Positions 47,318 to 54,349 of a stretch of 64,000 nt of DNA are shown here, piece by piece. This stretch comes from Desertivibrio insolitus (GTDB taxonomy: Bacteria; Actinomycetota; Actinomycetes; Actinomycetales; Microbacteriaceae), in assembly GCF_017355965.1 (NCBI RefSeq), contig NZ_JAFIQW010000001.1, forward strand, positions 434,001-498,000. Reading direction: 5' to 3'. A program made the position numbers and the translations under genes. The stretch's first letter is position 1, and every line of letters begins with the position of its first letter. The notes beneath the pieces are model-generated. The model had not been told where the DNA came from, made no database searches, and saw nothing but the letters and a program-made list of their open reading frames with translations.

Positions 47318-47393
47318 GGGCCTATGGCGCAGTTGGTAGCGCGTCTCGTTCGCAATGAGAAGGTCAGGGGTTCGAATCCCCTTAGGTCCACCA
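47318..47393 (+). tRNA. tRNA-Ala (anticodon CGC)
   Basis: A complete cloverleaf of 76 bases including encoded CCA. Acceptor GGGCCTA/TAGGTCC contains the G3-U70 wobble pair that defines alanine identity. D-stem GCGC/GCGC with loop AGTTGGTA, anticodon stem TCTCG/TGAGA with loop TTCGCAA (anticodon CGC, reading GCG), and T-stem AGGGG/CCCCT with loop TTCGAAT. Followed at once by a Rho-independent terminator. Confidence 0.97.
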
Positions 47394-47397
47394 GCGG

Positions 47398-47423
47398 AAA
47401 GCCCCGGAGAAATCCGGGGCTTT
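47398..47423 (+). terminator. terminator of the tRNA-Ala gene
   Basis: Stem AAAGCCCCGGA / TCCGGGGCTTT with loop GAAA, followed by CTTGTTT. Confidence 0.92.
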
Positions 47424-47459
47424 CTTGTTTCTCCCGGCGGGGACCAGGGCAGGGCCCTG

Positions 47460-47933
47460 TCAGTCGCCCGACGCCCAGTACCCGCTCATCAGTTCCGTCG
47501 CCCACATCGGCTGGCGCATGTCGCCGCGGGGGCCGAACTCCCGCATGTACGGCTTGATGTCGAGCACGGGCGTGCCGTCGATCGCGTCGAGGCCCGCCAC
47601 CTCCAGCGTGAGACCGTCCACGGCGACGACGCGGGCGATCGTGAGTCCCAGGCGGTTGGGGCGGTTCTTGCCCCGCTGCGCGAAGATGCCGGTCAGCGGC
47701 CAGTCGGGGTTGCCGCGGGGGCGACGAGCACCGTACTCGACCCCCTCCGGTGGCACCCTGTCGAAGAAGTAGACGATCTCGACGTGGCTGAACTCCTCGA
47801 GCCCGCGCAGCGCGTCGGCGGTGAACACCGCGGGGTCGAGCGTGATCGACGCCACCTCGCTGTCCCAGTCGTCGTCGCGGATCTCTGCGCGGGTGCTGGT
47901 GACGTGACCGATGGGCTCGAGCTCGATGCGCAT
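47460..47933 (-). CDS. tRNA-methyltransferase TrmO-like (UPF0066)
   Basis: A 157-residue SAM-dependent beta-barrel protein of the TrmO/VirR family, which N6-methylates t6A37 in threonyl tRNA. Family landmarks: LEPIGHVTSTRAEI, HVEIVYFFDRV, FAQRGKNRPNRLGLTIARVV and LDIKPYMREFGP. Several actinobacterial members are annotated only as SAM-dependent methyltransferases, so the tRNA target is by homology. It faces the tRNA-Ala gene, with the tRNA terminator between them. Confidence 0.85.
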   Translation of the reverse strand: MRIELEPIGHVTSTRAEIRDDDWDSEVASITLDPAVFTADALRGLEEFSHVEIVYFFDRVPPEGVEYGARRPRGNPDWPLTGIFAQRGKNRPNRLGLTIARVVAVDGLTLEVAGLDAIDGTPVLDIKPYMREFGPRGDMRQPMWATELMSGYWASGD

Positions 47934-48093
47934 GTCGCCATTGTCCCGGCAAGCTCGTCAAGGGCGTCCTCGCGGCCCCTGCTGTGGTTCGGTCCCGACC
48001 TGCACGGCCTGGACCCTGACAACCGGCGGGCAGCCCCACGTGGTCAAGCGCCGGAAACCATACGACGCTCGCTTTTGATGCACGAGCACCCAG

Positions 48094-48099
48094 TACCAT
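48094..48099 (+). promoter_or_regulatory. predicted -10 element of the TetR-family gene
   Basis: TACCAT, 6 bases before the ATG at 48106. Confidence 0.65.
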
Positions 48100-48105
48100 C
48101 GCGTC

Positions 48106-48696
48106 ATGGCGCAACGTGGCTCATACGCGAAGGGCGTGGCGAAGCGTGAGGAGATCCTCACCACGGCCCTCGACGTGATCGCCCGCAACGGCTGGAGCGG
48201 AGCGACCGTCAAGGAACTGTCCGAGGCGGTCGGGCTCAGCCAGGCGGGACTGCTGCACTACTTCGGCAGCAAGGAGGAGCTGTACCGCGAGGTGCTCCGC
48301 CGGCGCGACGAACTCGACCGGCAGACGTACGACGTCGAGAACGGGACGATGCCCGAGGGCCTCGTGCGGCTCGTGGGTCACAACGCGGAGGTGCCGGGCC
48401 TCGTGCAGCTCTTCGCGCGGTTCTCGGTGGAGGCAGCAGAGCCTGGGCACGCGGCGCACGAATTCTTCGAGGAGCGCTACCGCGTGGCGCGCGAAACGAC
48501 CGCCGAGCGGATGCGACAGCTGCAGCAGTCGGGCGAACTCCCGGCGGACCTCGACCCGGAGAAGCTGGCCGTGATCCTGTTCGCCCTCATCGACGGGCTC
48601 CAGGTGCAGTGGATGTACGAGCCCGGCATCGACATGGCCGAGCACGTCGACTATCTGTGGCGGGTTCTGCGGACCGCAGGCGGAGCAGGCGCCTGA
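48106..48696 (+). CDS. TetR/AcrR family transcriptional regulator
   Basis: A 196-residue regulator. N-terminal TetR helix-turn-helix: TALDVIARNGWSGATVKELSE then GLSQAGLLHYFGSKEELYREV. The C-terminal ligand domain includes PADLDPEKLAVILFALIDGLQVQWMY, the TetR_C_6-like ending. The effector and target are unknown; no divergently transcribed transporter is adjacent, the neighbours being a trmO-like gene and a DUF7882 gene. A leaderless-type promoter precedes the ATG. Confidence 0.92.
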   Translation: MAQRGSYAKGVAKREEILTTALDVIARNGWSGATVKELSEAVGLSQAGLLHYFGSKEELYREVLRRRDELDRQTYDVENGTMPEGLVRLVGHNAEVPGLVQLFARFSVEAAEPGHAAHEFFEERYRVARETTAERMRQLQQSGELPADLDPEKLAVILFALIDGLQVQWMYEPGIDMAEHVDYLWRVLRTAGGAGA

Positions 48697-48699
48697 GGG

Positions 48700-49014
48700 T
48701 CACTTGACCGGCTGCACCATGTGACCCTCGGGGTCGCACACGATGAGGCCAGGCCCGCTGGACGCGGACTTGTGCAGCGCCTCGATCCACTTCCGGTCGA
48801 TGGTGGGCACTCGTGAACCGGAAAACTTGAACCGGACGGGTGACGTGGGCGTGAGCCAGATCGCCGTGCGGCCGCTGCCCGAGGAGAGCGGGTTGACCCA
48901 CGACATGAGGAAGCTCTCCCCCGCGCGGAACTTGGTCACGATCACGATCTGCAGGTGAGCGAGCACCCGGTCGTCGAACTCGACCGTGAGCCCGTCGTAC
49001 AACAGTGCCCCCAT
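48700..49014 (-). CDS. DUF7882 family protein
   Basis: A 104-residue small protein of a type frequent in Microbacteriaceae, often mislabelled ATP-dependent DNA ligase. Family features: start MGALLYDGLTVEFDDRVLAH, the central QIVIVTKFRAGESFLMSW, GSGRTAIWLTPTSPVRFKF and RVPTIDRKWIEALHKSA. Function unknown. GGGAGG lies 6 bases before the ATG. Convergent with the TetR gene, 3 bases apart. Confidence 0.82.
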   Translation of the reverse strand: MGALLYDGLTVEFDDRVLAHLQIVIVTKFRAGESFLMSWVNPLSSGSGRTAIWLTPTSPVRFKFSGSRVPTIDRKWIEALHKSASSGPGLIVCDPEGHMVQPVK

Positions 49015-49233
49015 GGCATGCCTCCCACCTGGCCGGCAGGAGCGGCGACGCCTTGAGGCGCCACCTCGGGTGGCCTGACGGCCGGTGATCCCAATGTAGA
49101 GCCACGGGGGCCGAATAGGTGAGCGACCGCCCACACGAATTCGATTGAAGGGACGAAAAGCCGATTGGCGGAGCACTCGTACCCCGATAGTCAAGCCCTG
49201 CTGTACCCAGGGAACCTGACGGATGCTGCTCCT

Positions 49234-49506
49234 ATGACTTTTCCTCGACTTGTCGCCTGGGGCGCCGACGTCGAAGGTTCCGACCACCGGCTCGATGCAG
49301 AGCCGATACTTCCCGGCGCGTGGCGCGTCGTCGATCGGGCCTGCGACCACGACGACCCCTCCGGGATCCTGGCCTTCGCGGAACGTGAGGGCAACGAGAT
49401 CGCGCTCACGCATCTCGGCGCCGTTCCCGTCACCTGCCACCTGCACGACGTCGCCGAGTGCGTCGAACACCTCGAGCGCGGCACGCCCTGCCGCAAGGTT
49501 GCCTGA
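49234..49506 (+). CDS. hypothetical protein
   Basis: A 90-residue acidic protein (MTFPRLVAWGADVEGSDHRL, then VVDRACDHDDPSGILAFAER). No membrane segment or signal; Cys and His residues are scattered (CDHDD, CHLHDV, CVEHL). The pattern of a conserved DDPxGILAF turn followed by a beta strand occurs in small actinobacterial proteins of unknown role. The start is uncertain: an in-frame ATG at 49165 would add 23 residues. Codon bias at third positions supports translation. Confidence 0.6.
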   Translation: MTFPRLVAWGADVEGSDHRLDAEPILPGAWRVVDRACDHDDPSGILAFAEREGNEIALTHLGAVPVTCHLHDVAECVEHLERGTPCRKVA

Positions 49507-49542
49507 GCCGCACGGCGATCGCCGTACGACCGACGGGAAGCG

Positions 49543-50346
49543 TCAGACCGCGCGGCGCTTGCGCAGCACGGCGTCGATGTCGGTCGTGCCGTGCGTCTGC
49601 GACGCGTCGACGATGCCCATGCTCGCGTAGCGCGACGGAGCCACGGATGCCGCGGGCTGCTGCTTGCGCTCGATCGGCACGACCTTCGTGGCCTCACGCA
49701 GCTTGAGTTCGGCCTCGGCGGCCGCGCGGCGCATGGCCGCGACGTGCTCCACGGAGCCGGCGACGGTCTGCGGGGCCGGGGCGTCGGCATAGAGGGGCTT
49801 CGGCACGGGGACCGGCGTCCACTCGCGCGGGGAGCGCACCGGCGCGCGGCGCTCGGCGACGGGCTCGGTGCGGACGACGCGCTCGCGCACGACGGGCACC
49901 TCGACCCGCACACGCTCGAGCTGACGCGTCTTCGCGAGGGTTCCGAGCAGCACGATCGCGGTGATGCCGGCGCCGACAGAGCCGGCGACGAGGGTCCAGG
50001 CGGCCGTCGCGTACGCGACGAAGCCGACGAGGGCGGCCGCGCCGAGCACGAGCGTCGCGACCTGACGGGCGCCCTTGACGTTGCCGGTGCGGATCTCGGG
50101 CGGCGGTGCGGCGGCGGCCTTGGCCTTCTCCTCGGCCAGACGCTCACGCGCGGCGCGCTCGCGCGCGACCGCGGGAGGCACCTCCGCCGCCTCGGCCATG
50201 ATGCGGATCGTCTGCTGCATGCGCACCGCGTTGCGCTCGGTCGCGAGGTACTCGCGACGGCGCAGCCAGGTCGGCAACAGGTACACGAACCAGAGGGCAG
50301 CCGCCACGAGGAGCATGACGCCTCCGCCGAGTCCCTCGATCTGCAT
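49543..50346 (-). CDS. membrane protein of unknown function
   Basis: A 267-residue protein: N-terminal hydrophobic anchor (LLVAAALWFVYLLPTWLRRR), a charged helical linker (AVRMQQTIRIMAEAAE), two adjacent hydrophobic segments (QVATLVLGAAALVGFVAYA, and LVAGSVGAGITAIVLLGTLA), and a long Pro/Arg-rich cytoplasmic tail ending DIDAVLRKRRAV. Such a protein regularly accompanies galU and an acetyltransferase in related genomes, as far as I recall. TAGCGT lies 7 bases before the ATG. Confidence 0.75.
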   Translation of the reverse strand: MQIEGLGGGVMLLVAAALWFVYLLPTWLRRREYLATERNAVRMQQTIRIMAEAAEVPPAVARERAARERLAEEKAKAAAAPPPEIRTGNVKGARQVATLVLGAAALVGFVAYATAAWTLVAGSVGAGITAIVLLGTLAKTRQLERVRVEVPVVRERVVRTEPVAERRAPVRSPREWTPVPVPKPLYADAPAPQTVAGSVEHVAAMRRAAAEAELKLREATKVVPIERKQQPAASVAPSRYASMGIVDASQTHGTTDIDAVLRKRRAV

Positions 50347-50353
50347 AGAGCAG

Positions 50354-50359
50354 ACGCTA
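50354..50359 (-). promoter_or_regulatory. predicted -10 element of the 49543-50346 gene
   Basis: TAGCGT, 7 bases before the ATG at 50346. Confidence 0.55.
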
Positions 50360-50462
50360 GCCCTAATCCCTAACGTTCAACCAGTGGTTTAAGTGGCGTG
50401 TCACACAAGTCACAGCAATCACAGCGCCCCCACTTCGAGGGGATCTGCCTCCATGCAATTGC

Positions 50463-51122
50463 TCAGAGCTTGTCGTGAGTGCCGGGAACCTTCGCGGCGT
50501 CGCGGTCGGCCTGCGGCACGACGCCGGCTCCCTCGGGCACACGGCCCTCCTGCCAGCGGCGCAGAACACCGCCGCGCACCTCCTCGGCGACGAGGGCGAA
50601 GCAGAAGTGGTCGCGCCAGTCACCATTGATGTGGATGTAGCGCCGGCGCAGACCCTCGTAGCGGAAGCCGAGCTTCTCGACGACGCGCAGGCTGGGGGCG
50701 TTCTCGGGCCGGATGCAGATCTCGAGCCGGTGGAGTCCCATCGTGAAGAACACCCAGTCGGTCGCGAGCGCGACCGAGACGGGCGTGACGTTCCTGCCCG
50801 CGAAGCGCTCCGCTACCCAGTAGCCGATCGTCGCCGAACTCAGCGAGCCGTGCGCGATCGACGACACGTTGAGCTGGCCGGCGAGCTGCCCGTCGTACTC
50901 CATGACGAAGGGCAGGCCCACGCCGGCGCGGGCGTTCGCCTGCAGACTGCGGATGCTTCCGCGGGTGTCGAACCCGATGGGACCGTTCGGGTTCGTCGCC
51001 TCCCACTCGCGCAGCCACGACCGGTTGGCGAGCAGCTCACGCTCGAGCGGCCGAGCGTCGCGCAACCGGATCGGCCGGATGCTTATGCGGCCCTCGCTCA
51101 GCGTGGGCACGAGTGGGGGCAA
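50463..51122 (-). CDS. RimJ/RimL-type GNAT acetyltransferase
   Basis: A 219-residue GNAT enzyme of the ribosomal-protein N-acetyltransferase group. Seen: IRPIRLRDARPLERELLANR, GYWVAERFAGRNVTPVSVAL and RLEICIRPENAPSLRVVEKL-GFRYEG, then RRYIHINGDWRDHFCFAL, typical of RimJ. TTG at 51122 is 4 bases after the galU stop; a GTG at 51110 is an equally possible start. Same strand and nearly abutting galU, so the two are probably co-transcribed. True substrate could be a protein N-terminus or a small amine. Confidence 0.88.
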   Translation of the reverse strand: MPPLVPTLSEGRISIRPIRLRDARPLERELLANRSWLREWEATNPNGPIGFDTRGSIRSLQANARAGVGLPFVMEYDGQLAGQLNVSSIAHGSLSSATIGYWVAERFAGRNVTPVSVALATDWVFFTMGLHRLEICIRPENAPSLRVVEKLGFRYEGLRRRYIHINGDWRDHFCFALVAEEVRGGVLRRWQEGRVPEGAGVVPQADRDAAKVPGTHDKL

Positions 51123-51125
51123 AGG

Positions 51126-52019
51126 TCAGTCCAGCTCTCCGACGAAGTCCTTGAGCCACGGACGCAGGCCGGGGCCTAGGTCCTCGCGGTCGACGGCGAG
51201 CTGCACGATCGCCTTGATGTAGTCGAGGCGGTCGCCCGTGTCGTACCGGCGGCCGCGGAACACGACGCCGTAGACGCCGCCGGCGATCGACTCGTCGCCC
51301 GCGAGCTCCTGCAGCGCGTCGGTCAGCTGGATCTCGCCGCCCTTGCCCGGCTCGGTGCGCTCGAGCACCTCGAAGACCTCGGGGCGGAGCACGTAGCGGC
51401 CGATGACCGCGAGGTTGGAGGGGGCCGTGCCCTTGGCGGGCTTCTCGACGAGGCCCGTGATCTTCACGACGTCGTCCTCATCGGTCGGCTCGACCGTCGC
51501 GACGCCGTACATGTGCGCGACCGACGGGTCGACCTCGAGCAGCGCGACGATCGTCGCGTTGCGGGTCTGCTGCTGCTCGAGCATCCGCTCGAGGAGCACG
51601 TCACGGTCGTCGATGATGTCGTCGCCCAGCAGCACGGCGAAGGGCTCGTCGCCGACGTGCATCTTGGCGCGGAGCACCGCGTGGCCGAGACCCTTGGGGT
51701 CGCCCTGGCGCACGTAGTGCAGGTCGGCGAGGTCGGTCGAGAAGTTGACCTTCTCGAGCTTCTCGTGATCGCCCTTCTTCTCGAGGGTGGCCTCGAGCTC
51801 GGCGACGCGGTCGAAGTGGTTCTCGAGGGCCGTCTTGTTGCGCCCCGTGATCATGAGCACGTCCTTCAGGCCGGCCTTGACGGCCTCCTCGACGACGTAC
51901 TGGATGGCGGGCTTGTCGACGACCGGGAGCATCTCCTTGGGCATCGCCTTGGTCGCCGGCAGGAACCGGGTTCCGAGACCAGCGGCAGGGATGACGGCCT
52001 TGGTGAGATTCGAGGGCAT
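51126..52019 (-). CDS. galU: UTP-glucose-1-phosphate uridylyltransferase
   Basis: Makes UDP-glucose from UTP and glucose-1-phosphate, feeding cell-wall glycan and polysaccharide synthesis. 297 residues. Nucleotidyltransferase signature AVIPAAGLGTRFLPATKAMPKE, MLPVVDKPAIQYVVEEA, VLLGDDIID and VEKPAKGTAPSNLAVIGRYV. The ATG at 52019 has TATTGT 6 bases upstream, indicating a leaderless transcript. Divergent from the 5-formyltetrahydrofolate cyclo-ligase gene, a standard actinobacterial arrangement. Confidence 0.96.
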   Translation of the reverse strand: MPSNLTKAVIPAAGLGTRFLPATKAMPKEMLPVVDKPAIQYVVEEAVKAGLKDVLMITGRNKTALENHFDRVAELEATLEKKGDHEKLEKVNFSTDLADLHYVRQGDPKGLGHAVLRAKMHVGDEPFAVLLGDDIIDDRDVLLERMLEQQQTRNATIVALLEVDPSVAHMYGVATVEPTDEDDVVKITGLVEKPAKGTAPSNLAVIGRYVLRPEVFEVLERTEPGKGGEIQLTDALQELAGDESIAGGVYGVVFRGRRYDTGDRLDYIKAIVQLAVDREDLGPGLRPWLKDFVGELD

Positions 52020-52025
52020 GTCCAC

Positions 52026-52031
52026 ACAATA
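52026..52031 (-). promoter_or_regulatory. predicted -10 element of galU
   Basis: TATTGT, 6 bases before the ATG at 52019. Confidence 0.7.
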
Positions 52032-52178
52032 CTGAAGGGCTCGCCAGGTTCTGCCTGACAACGGCGGCGGTGCGGGGAACCCCGGGCGATGTGCGGGGAT
52101 GCGGATTTAACGTCCCGTTCACCTCGAGACTCCGGATGCCACCCGCTCCTGCCACCGGGACGCCGCCGTGCCCGCACC

Positions 52179-52184
52179 TATCAT
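52179..52184 (+). promoter_or_regulatory. predicted -10 element of the 5-FCL gene
   Basis: TATCAT, 6 bases before the ATG at 52191. It decides this start over an upstream in-frame ATG at 52089. Confidence 0.7.
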
Positions 52185-52190
52185 TGCCGC

Positions 52191-52769
52191 ATGACGAGCG
52201 ACGTCGGCGCCCGCAAGCGCGCACTCCGCGCCGAGATCAAGGCCCGCCGCCGGGCGACGCCGAACCACGAGCAGGAGCACGCGACCGCGGCGCTCACCGA
52301 GAACCTCATCAACCTCGCCCAGCAGCTCGGGGTGCGGTCGATCTCGGCCTACCTCTCCACCGCGTCCGAGCCCAACGTGCGGCCGTTCCTCAACTGGGCG
52401 GAGGAGCGCGGCATCCGTCTGCTCTTCCCCATCGTGCGCGAGGACGGCCTGCTCGACTGGGCCGTCGGCGACGGCAGGACGGAGAAGGAGGGACTCTTCG
52501 GCGTGCCGGAGCCCGTCGGCGAGGTGCTCAACCCGATGGCGATCGGCGAGGTCGACCTCATTCTCGTGCCGGCCGCCTGCATCGACCAGCGCGGCATGCG
52601 CATGGGATGGGGCCGCGGCTACTTCGACAAGACGCTCGGATCGATGCAGAAACGCCCGCCCGTTTATGCTGTTGTCTTCGACGCGGAGTTCGTCGACGAG
52701 GTGCCCACGGAAGTGCACGATCAGCCCGTCGACGGCGTCGTGACTCCTTCCGGCATCGTCACTTTCTAA
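52191..52769 (+). CDS. 5-formyltetrahydrofolate cyclo-ligase
   Basis: A 192-residue ATP-dependent enzyme turning 5-formyl-THF into 5,10-methenyl-THF, keeping the folate pool usable. Conserved parts: KRALRAEIKARRRA at the N-terminus, ISAYLSTASEPNVRPFLNWA, LILVPAACIDQRGMRMGWGRGYFD (the nucleotide loop) and the final VHDQPVDGVVTPSGIV. Followed 8 bases later by the FmdB-like gene on the same strand, a common pairing. Confidence 0.94.
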   Translation: MTSDVGARKRALRAEIKARRRATPNHEQEHATAALTENLINLAQQLGVRSISAYLSTASEPNVRPFLNWAEERGIRLLFPIVREDGLLDWAVGDGRTEKEGLFGVPEPVGEVLNPMAIGEVDLILVPAACIDQRGMRMGWGRGYFDKTLGSMQKRPPVYAVVFDAEFVDEVPTEVHDQPVDGVVTPSGIVTF

Positions 52770-52777
52770 GAGGTCCC

Positions 52778-53056
52778 ATGCCCACCTATTCCTACCGCTG
52801 CACCGAGTGCGGCAACGCCTTCGACATCCAGCAGTCCTTCACGGATGCCTCGCTCACCGAGTGCCCCTCGTGCAGCGGCAAGCTGCGCAAGCTCTACGGC
52901 AGCGTCGGCGTCACCTTCAACGGCTCGGGCTTCTACCGCACCGACAGCCGCTCGGCGTCGTCGAGCTCCACGCCGGCGGCCTCGAGCAGCTCGTCGGACA
53001 GGGGCTCCTCGTCGAGCAGCTCCTCCTCGGCGTCCGCGCCGGCAGCCTCGGCCTGA
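52778..53056 (+). CDS. FmdB family zinc-ribbon protein
   Basis: A 92-residue putative regulatory protein. A zinc ribbon is formed by Cys8, Cys11, Cys29 and Cys32 (YRCTECGN, TECPSCSG), followed by GVTFNGSGFYRTDSR, the family's conserved end. The last 35 residues are a Ser-rich low-complexity tail (SSSSTPAASS and similar), longer than the core needs. FmdB is named after an amidase regulator, but homologues are mostly uncharacterised. AAGAGG precedes the ATG. Confidence 0.88.
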   Translation: MPTYSYRCTECGNAFDIQQSFTDASLTECPSCSGKLRKLYGSVGVTFNGSGFYRTDSRSASSSSTPAASSSSSDRGSSSSSSSSASAPAASA

Positions 53057-53076
53057 CGCACTCGCGCCAATTCGGA

Positions 53077-53107
53077 ATGCGGCTCCTCCCCTCGGGGTGA
53101 GCCGCAT
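53077..53107 (+). terminator. hairpin after the FmdB-like gene
   Basis: ATGCGGCTC / GAGCCGCAT, a 9-bp stem around a 13-base loop, 21 bases after the stop; the T-tract is weak. Confidence 0.6.
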
Positions 53108-53245
53108 CTCCGTCACGAGGGCCGGCGCTTCCGACCTCGGGACGCCCCGGAATCCGAGCGCGCGGATGCCGCAGCCGCATTTCTGACATCTCGATGAGCC
53201 GCGGTGCGGCACAGTAGGAGCGGACGCTCGACGAACGGAGGCTCG

Positions 53246-53728
53246 GTGCTCAAGGGATTCAAGGAGTTCCTGCTGCGCGGGAACGTGATCGACCTGGCGG
53301 TCGCGGTGGTCATCGGCGCTGCCTTCACCGCGATCGTGAACTCGATCGTCAAGGAGGTACTGAATCCCGCACTCGGCGCTCTGTTTCAGGCGAACAGTCT
53401 GAACAACGCGCTCAGCGTCACGATCCCCGGCACCGAGGCGACGATGCGTTTCGGCGCCGTCATCGCCGCGATCATCAACTTCGTCCTCATCGCGGCGGTC
53501 GTCTACTTCGCGCTGATCATGCCCATCAACTGGCTGAAGCGGAACGCGTTCCAGCGCAAGGCCGAGGGCCAGCCCGCGGTCAAGAAGGACACCCCGCCCA
53601 CCGAGCTCGAGCTGCTCACCGACATCCGCGACCTCATCGCCGCCGGGTCGACCTCCGGGCAGCGGCACGGCACCGAGGGCAGGCACGCCGCCGCAGCCCC
53701 GGCGTCGCCCTCTCCCGAACGGAACTAG
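53246..53728 (+). CDS. mscL: large-conductance mechanosensitive channel MscL
   Basis: Homopentameric channel opened by membrane tension to release solutes on osmotic downshock. 160 residues: N-terminal amphipathic FKEFLLRGNVIDLAVAVVIGAAFTAIV (TM1 with the gate), a periplasmic loop, TM2 AIINFVLIAAVVYFALIMPI, and a cytoplasmic bundle PTELELLTDIRDLIA. A Gly/Ser tail is added. The GTG at 53246 follows GGAGG by 4 bases; an in-frame ATG at 53204 is possible but the family begins at VLKGFKEF. Confidence 0.95.
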   Translation: MLKGFKEFLLRGNVIDLAVAVVIGAAFTAIVNSIVKEVLNPALGALFQANSLNNALSVTIPGTEATMRFGAVIAAIINFVLIAAVVYFALIMPINWLKRNAFQRKAEGQPAVKKDTPPTELELLTDIRDLIAAGSTSGQRHGTEGRHAAAAPASPSPERN

Positions 53729-53730
53729 CG

Positions 53731-54165
53731 TTGCCCGGCCTGTCGCCGCGACTGCGGGAGGCCGTCGACGCTCTGCCGCTCACCCCGGCGTCGCGGGTGC
53801 TCGAGATCGGCTGCGGTCCCGGTGCCGCCGCCCGTGAGGTGTGGCGCCGCGTGCCCGCCGGATACGTGCACGCGATCGACCGCTCGCCGAGGGCGATCGC
53901 GCAGGCGCGGGCGGGGTCGACCGAGGAACTGGCGTCGGGGCGTCTCGCGCTGGAATGCGTCGCGATCGAGGACTTCACCTCCGAGGCGCGCTTCGACGTG
54001 GCCTTCGCGCTCCGCGTCGGCGGGCTCGACGGGCGTCATCCGGAGCTCGAACGGGCCGCGCTCGCCCGGATCCGGGCGGTGCTCGCGCCGGGCGGCCGCG
54101 TGTTCATCGACGGCGGCGACCCGCTGCGGGAGCTGACCTCCCGCGTGCTCGACGACCGTCAGTAG
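53731..54165 (+). CDS. small class I SAM-dependent methyltransferase
   Basis: A 144-residue compact methyltransferase. SAM motif RVLEIGCGPGAAAREVWRRV; the acidic residue after strand 2 is in VHAIDRSPRAIAQARAG; the final strand is LAPGGRVFIDGGD. It is about half the size of most family members, lacking the substrate-capping domain, so the target is unclear. The start is a TTG two bases after the mscL stop. The 3' end overlaps the convergent 62-residue gene by 7 bases. Confidence 0.78.
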   Translation: MPGLSPRLREAVDALPLTPASRVLEIGCGPGAAAREVWRRVPAGYVHAIDRSPRAIAQARAGSTEELASGRLALECVAIEDFTSEARFDVAFALRVGGLDGRHPELERAALARIRAVLAPGGRVFIDGGDPLRELTSRVLDDRQ

Positions 54166-54347
54166 TGCGGAGGCACGTCCCCGCGCAGGCGCTCGTCGTT
54201 CTCGCCCTCGGAGTGCCGCTCGGGCTCCGGCTGCGGGCTCGGGTCGCTGCCCGGCACGGGGTCGGTCGTCACGCGGCGCCCGCGACGGCGGATGCGCAGG
54301 GGCGGCTCGCCCTCCACGGGCGGGCGGCCCGGGTCATCCGTCGTCAC
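54159..54347 (-). CDS. small conserved-looking protein ending in PPHY
   Basis: A 62-residue, disordered, Pro/Arg/Asp-rich protein. GTG start lies 2 bases after the stop of the large helicase-like gene, indicating coupling. Seen: basic block LRIRRRGRR, then VTTDPVPGSDPSPQPEPERH, SEGENDERLRGDVPPHY. I recall similar small proteins (DPSPxPEPPRH...GENDxRL...KPPHW/Y) in related genomes, but cannot verify that here. No known function; the tight linkage suggests a role with the upstream protein. Confidence 0.65.
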   Translation of the reverse strand: MTTDDPGRPPVEGEPPLRIRRRGRRVTTDPVPGSDPSPQPEPERHSEGENDERLRGDVPPHY

Positions 54348-54349
54348 GG

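Noticed and set aside
47318-47393. tRNA-Ala considered as an integration site of a mobile element
   Set aside because: No integrase, no duplicated 3' tRNA fragment and no composition change downstream.
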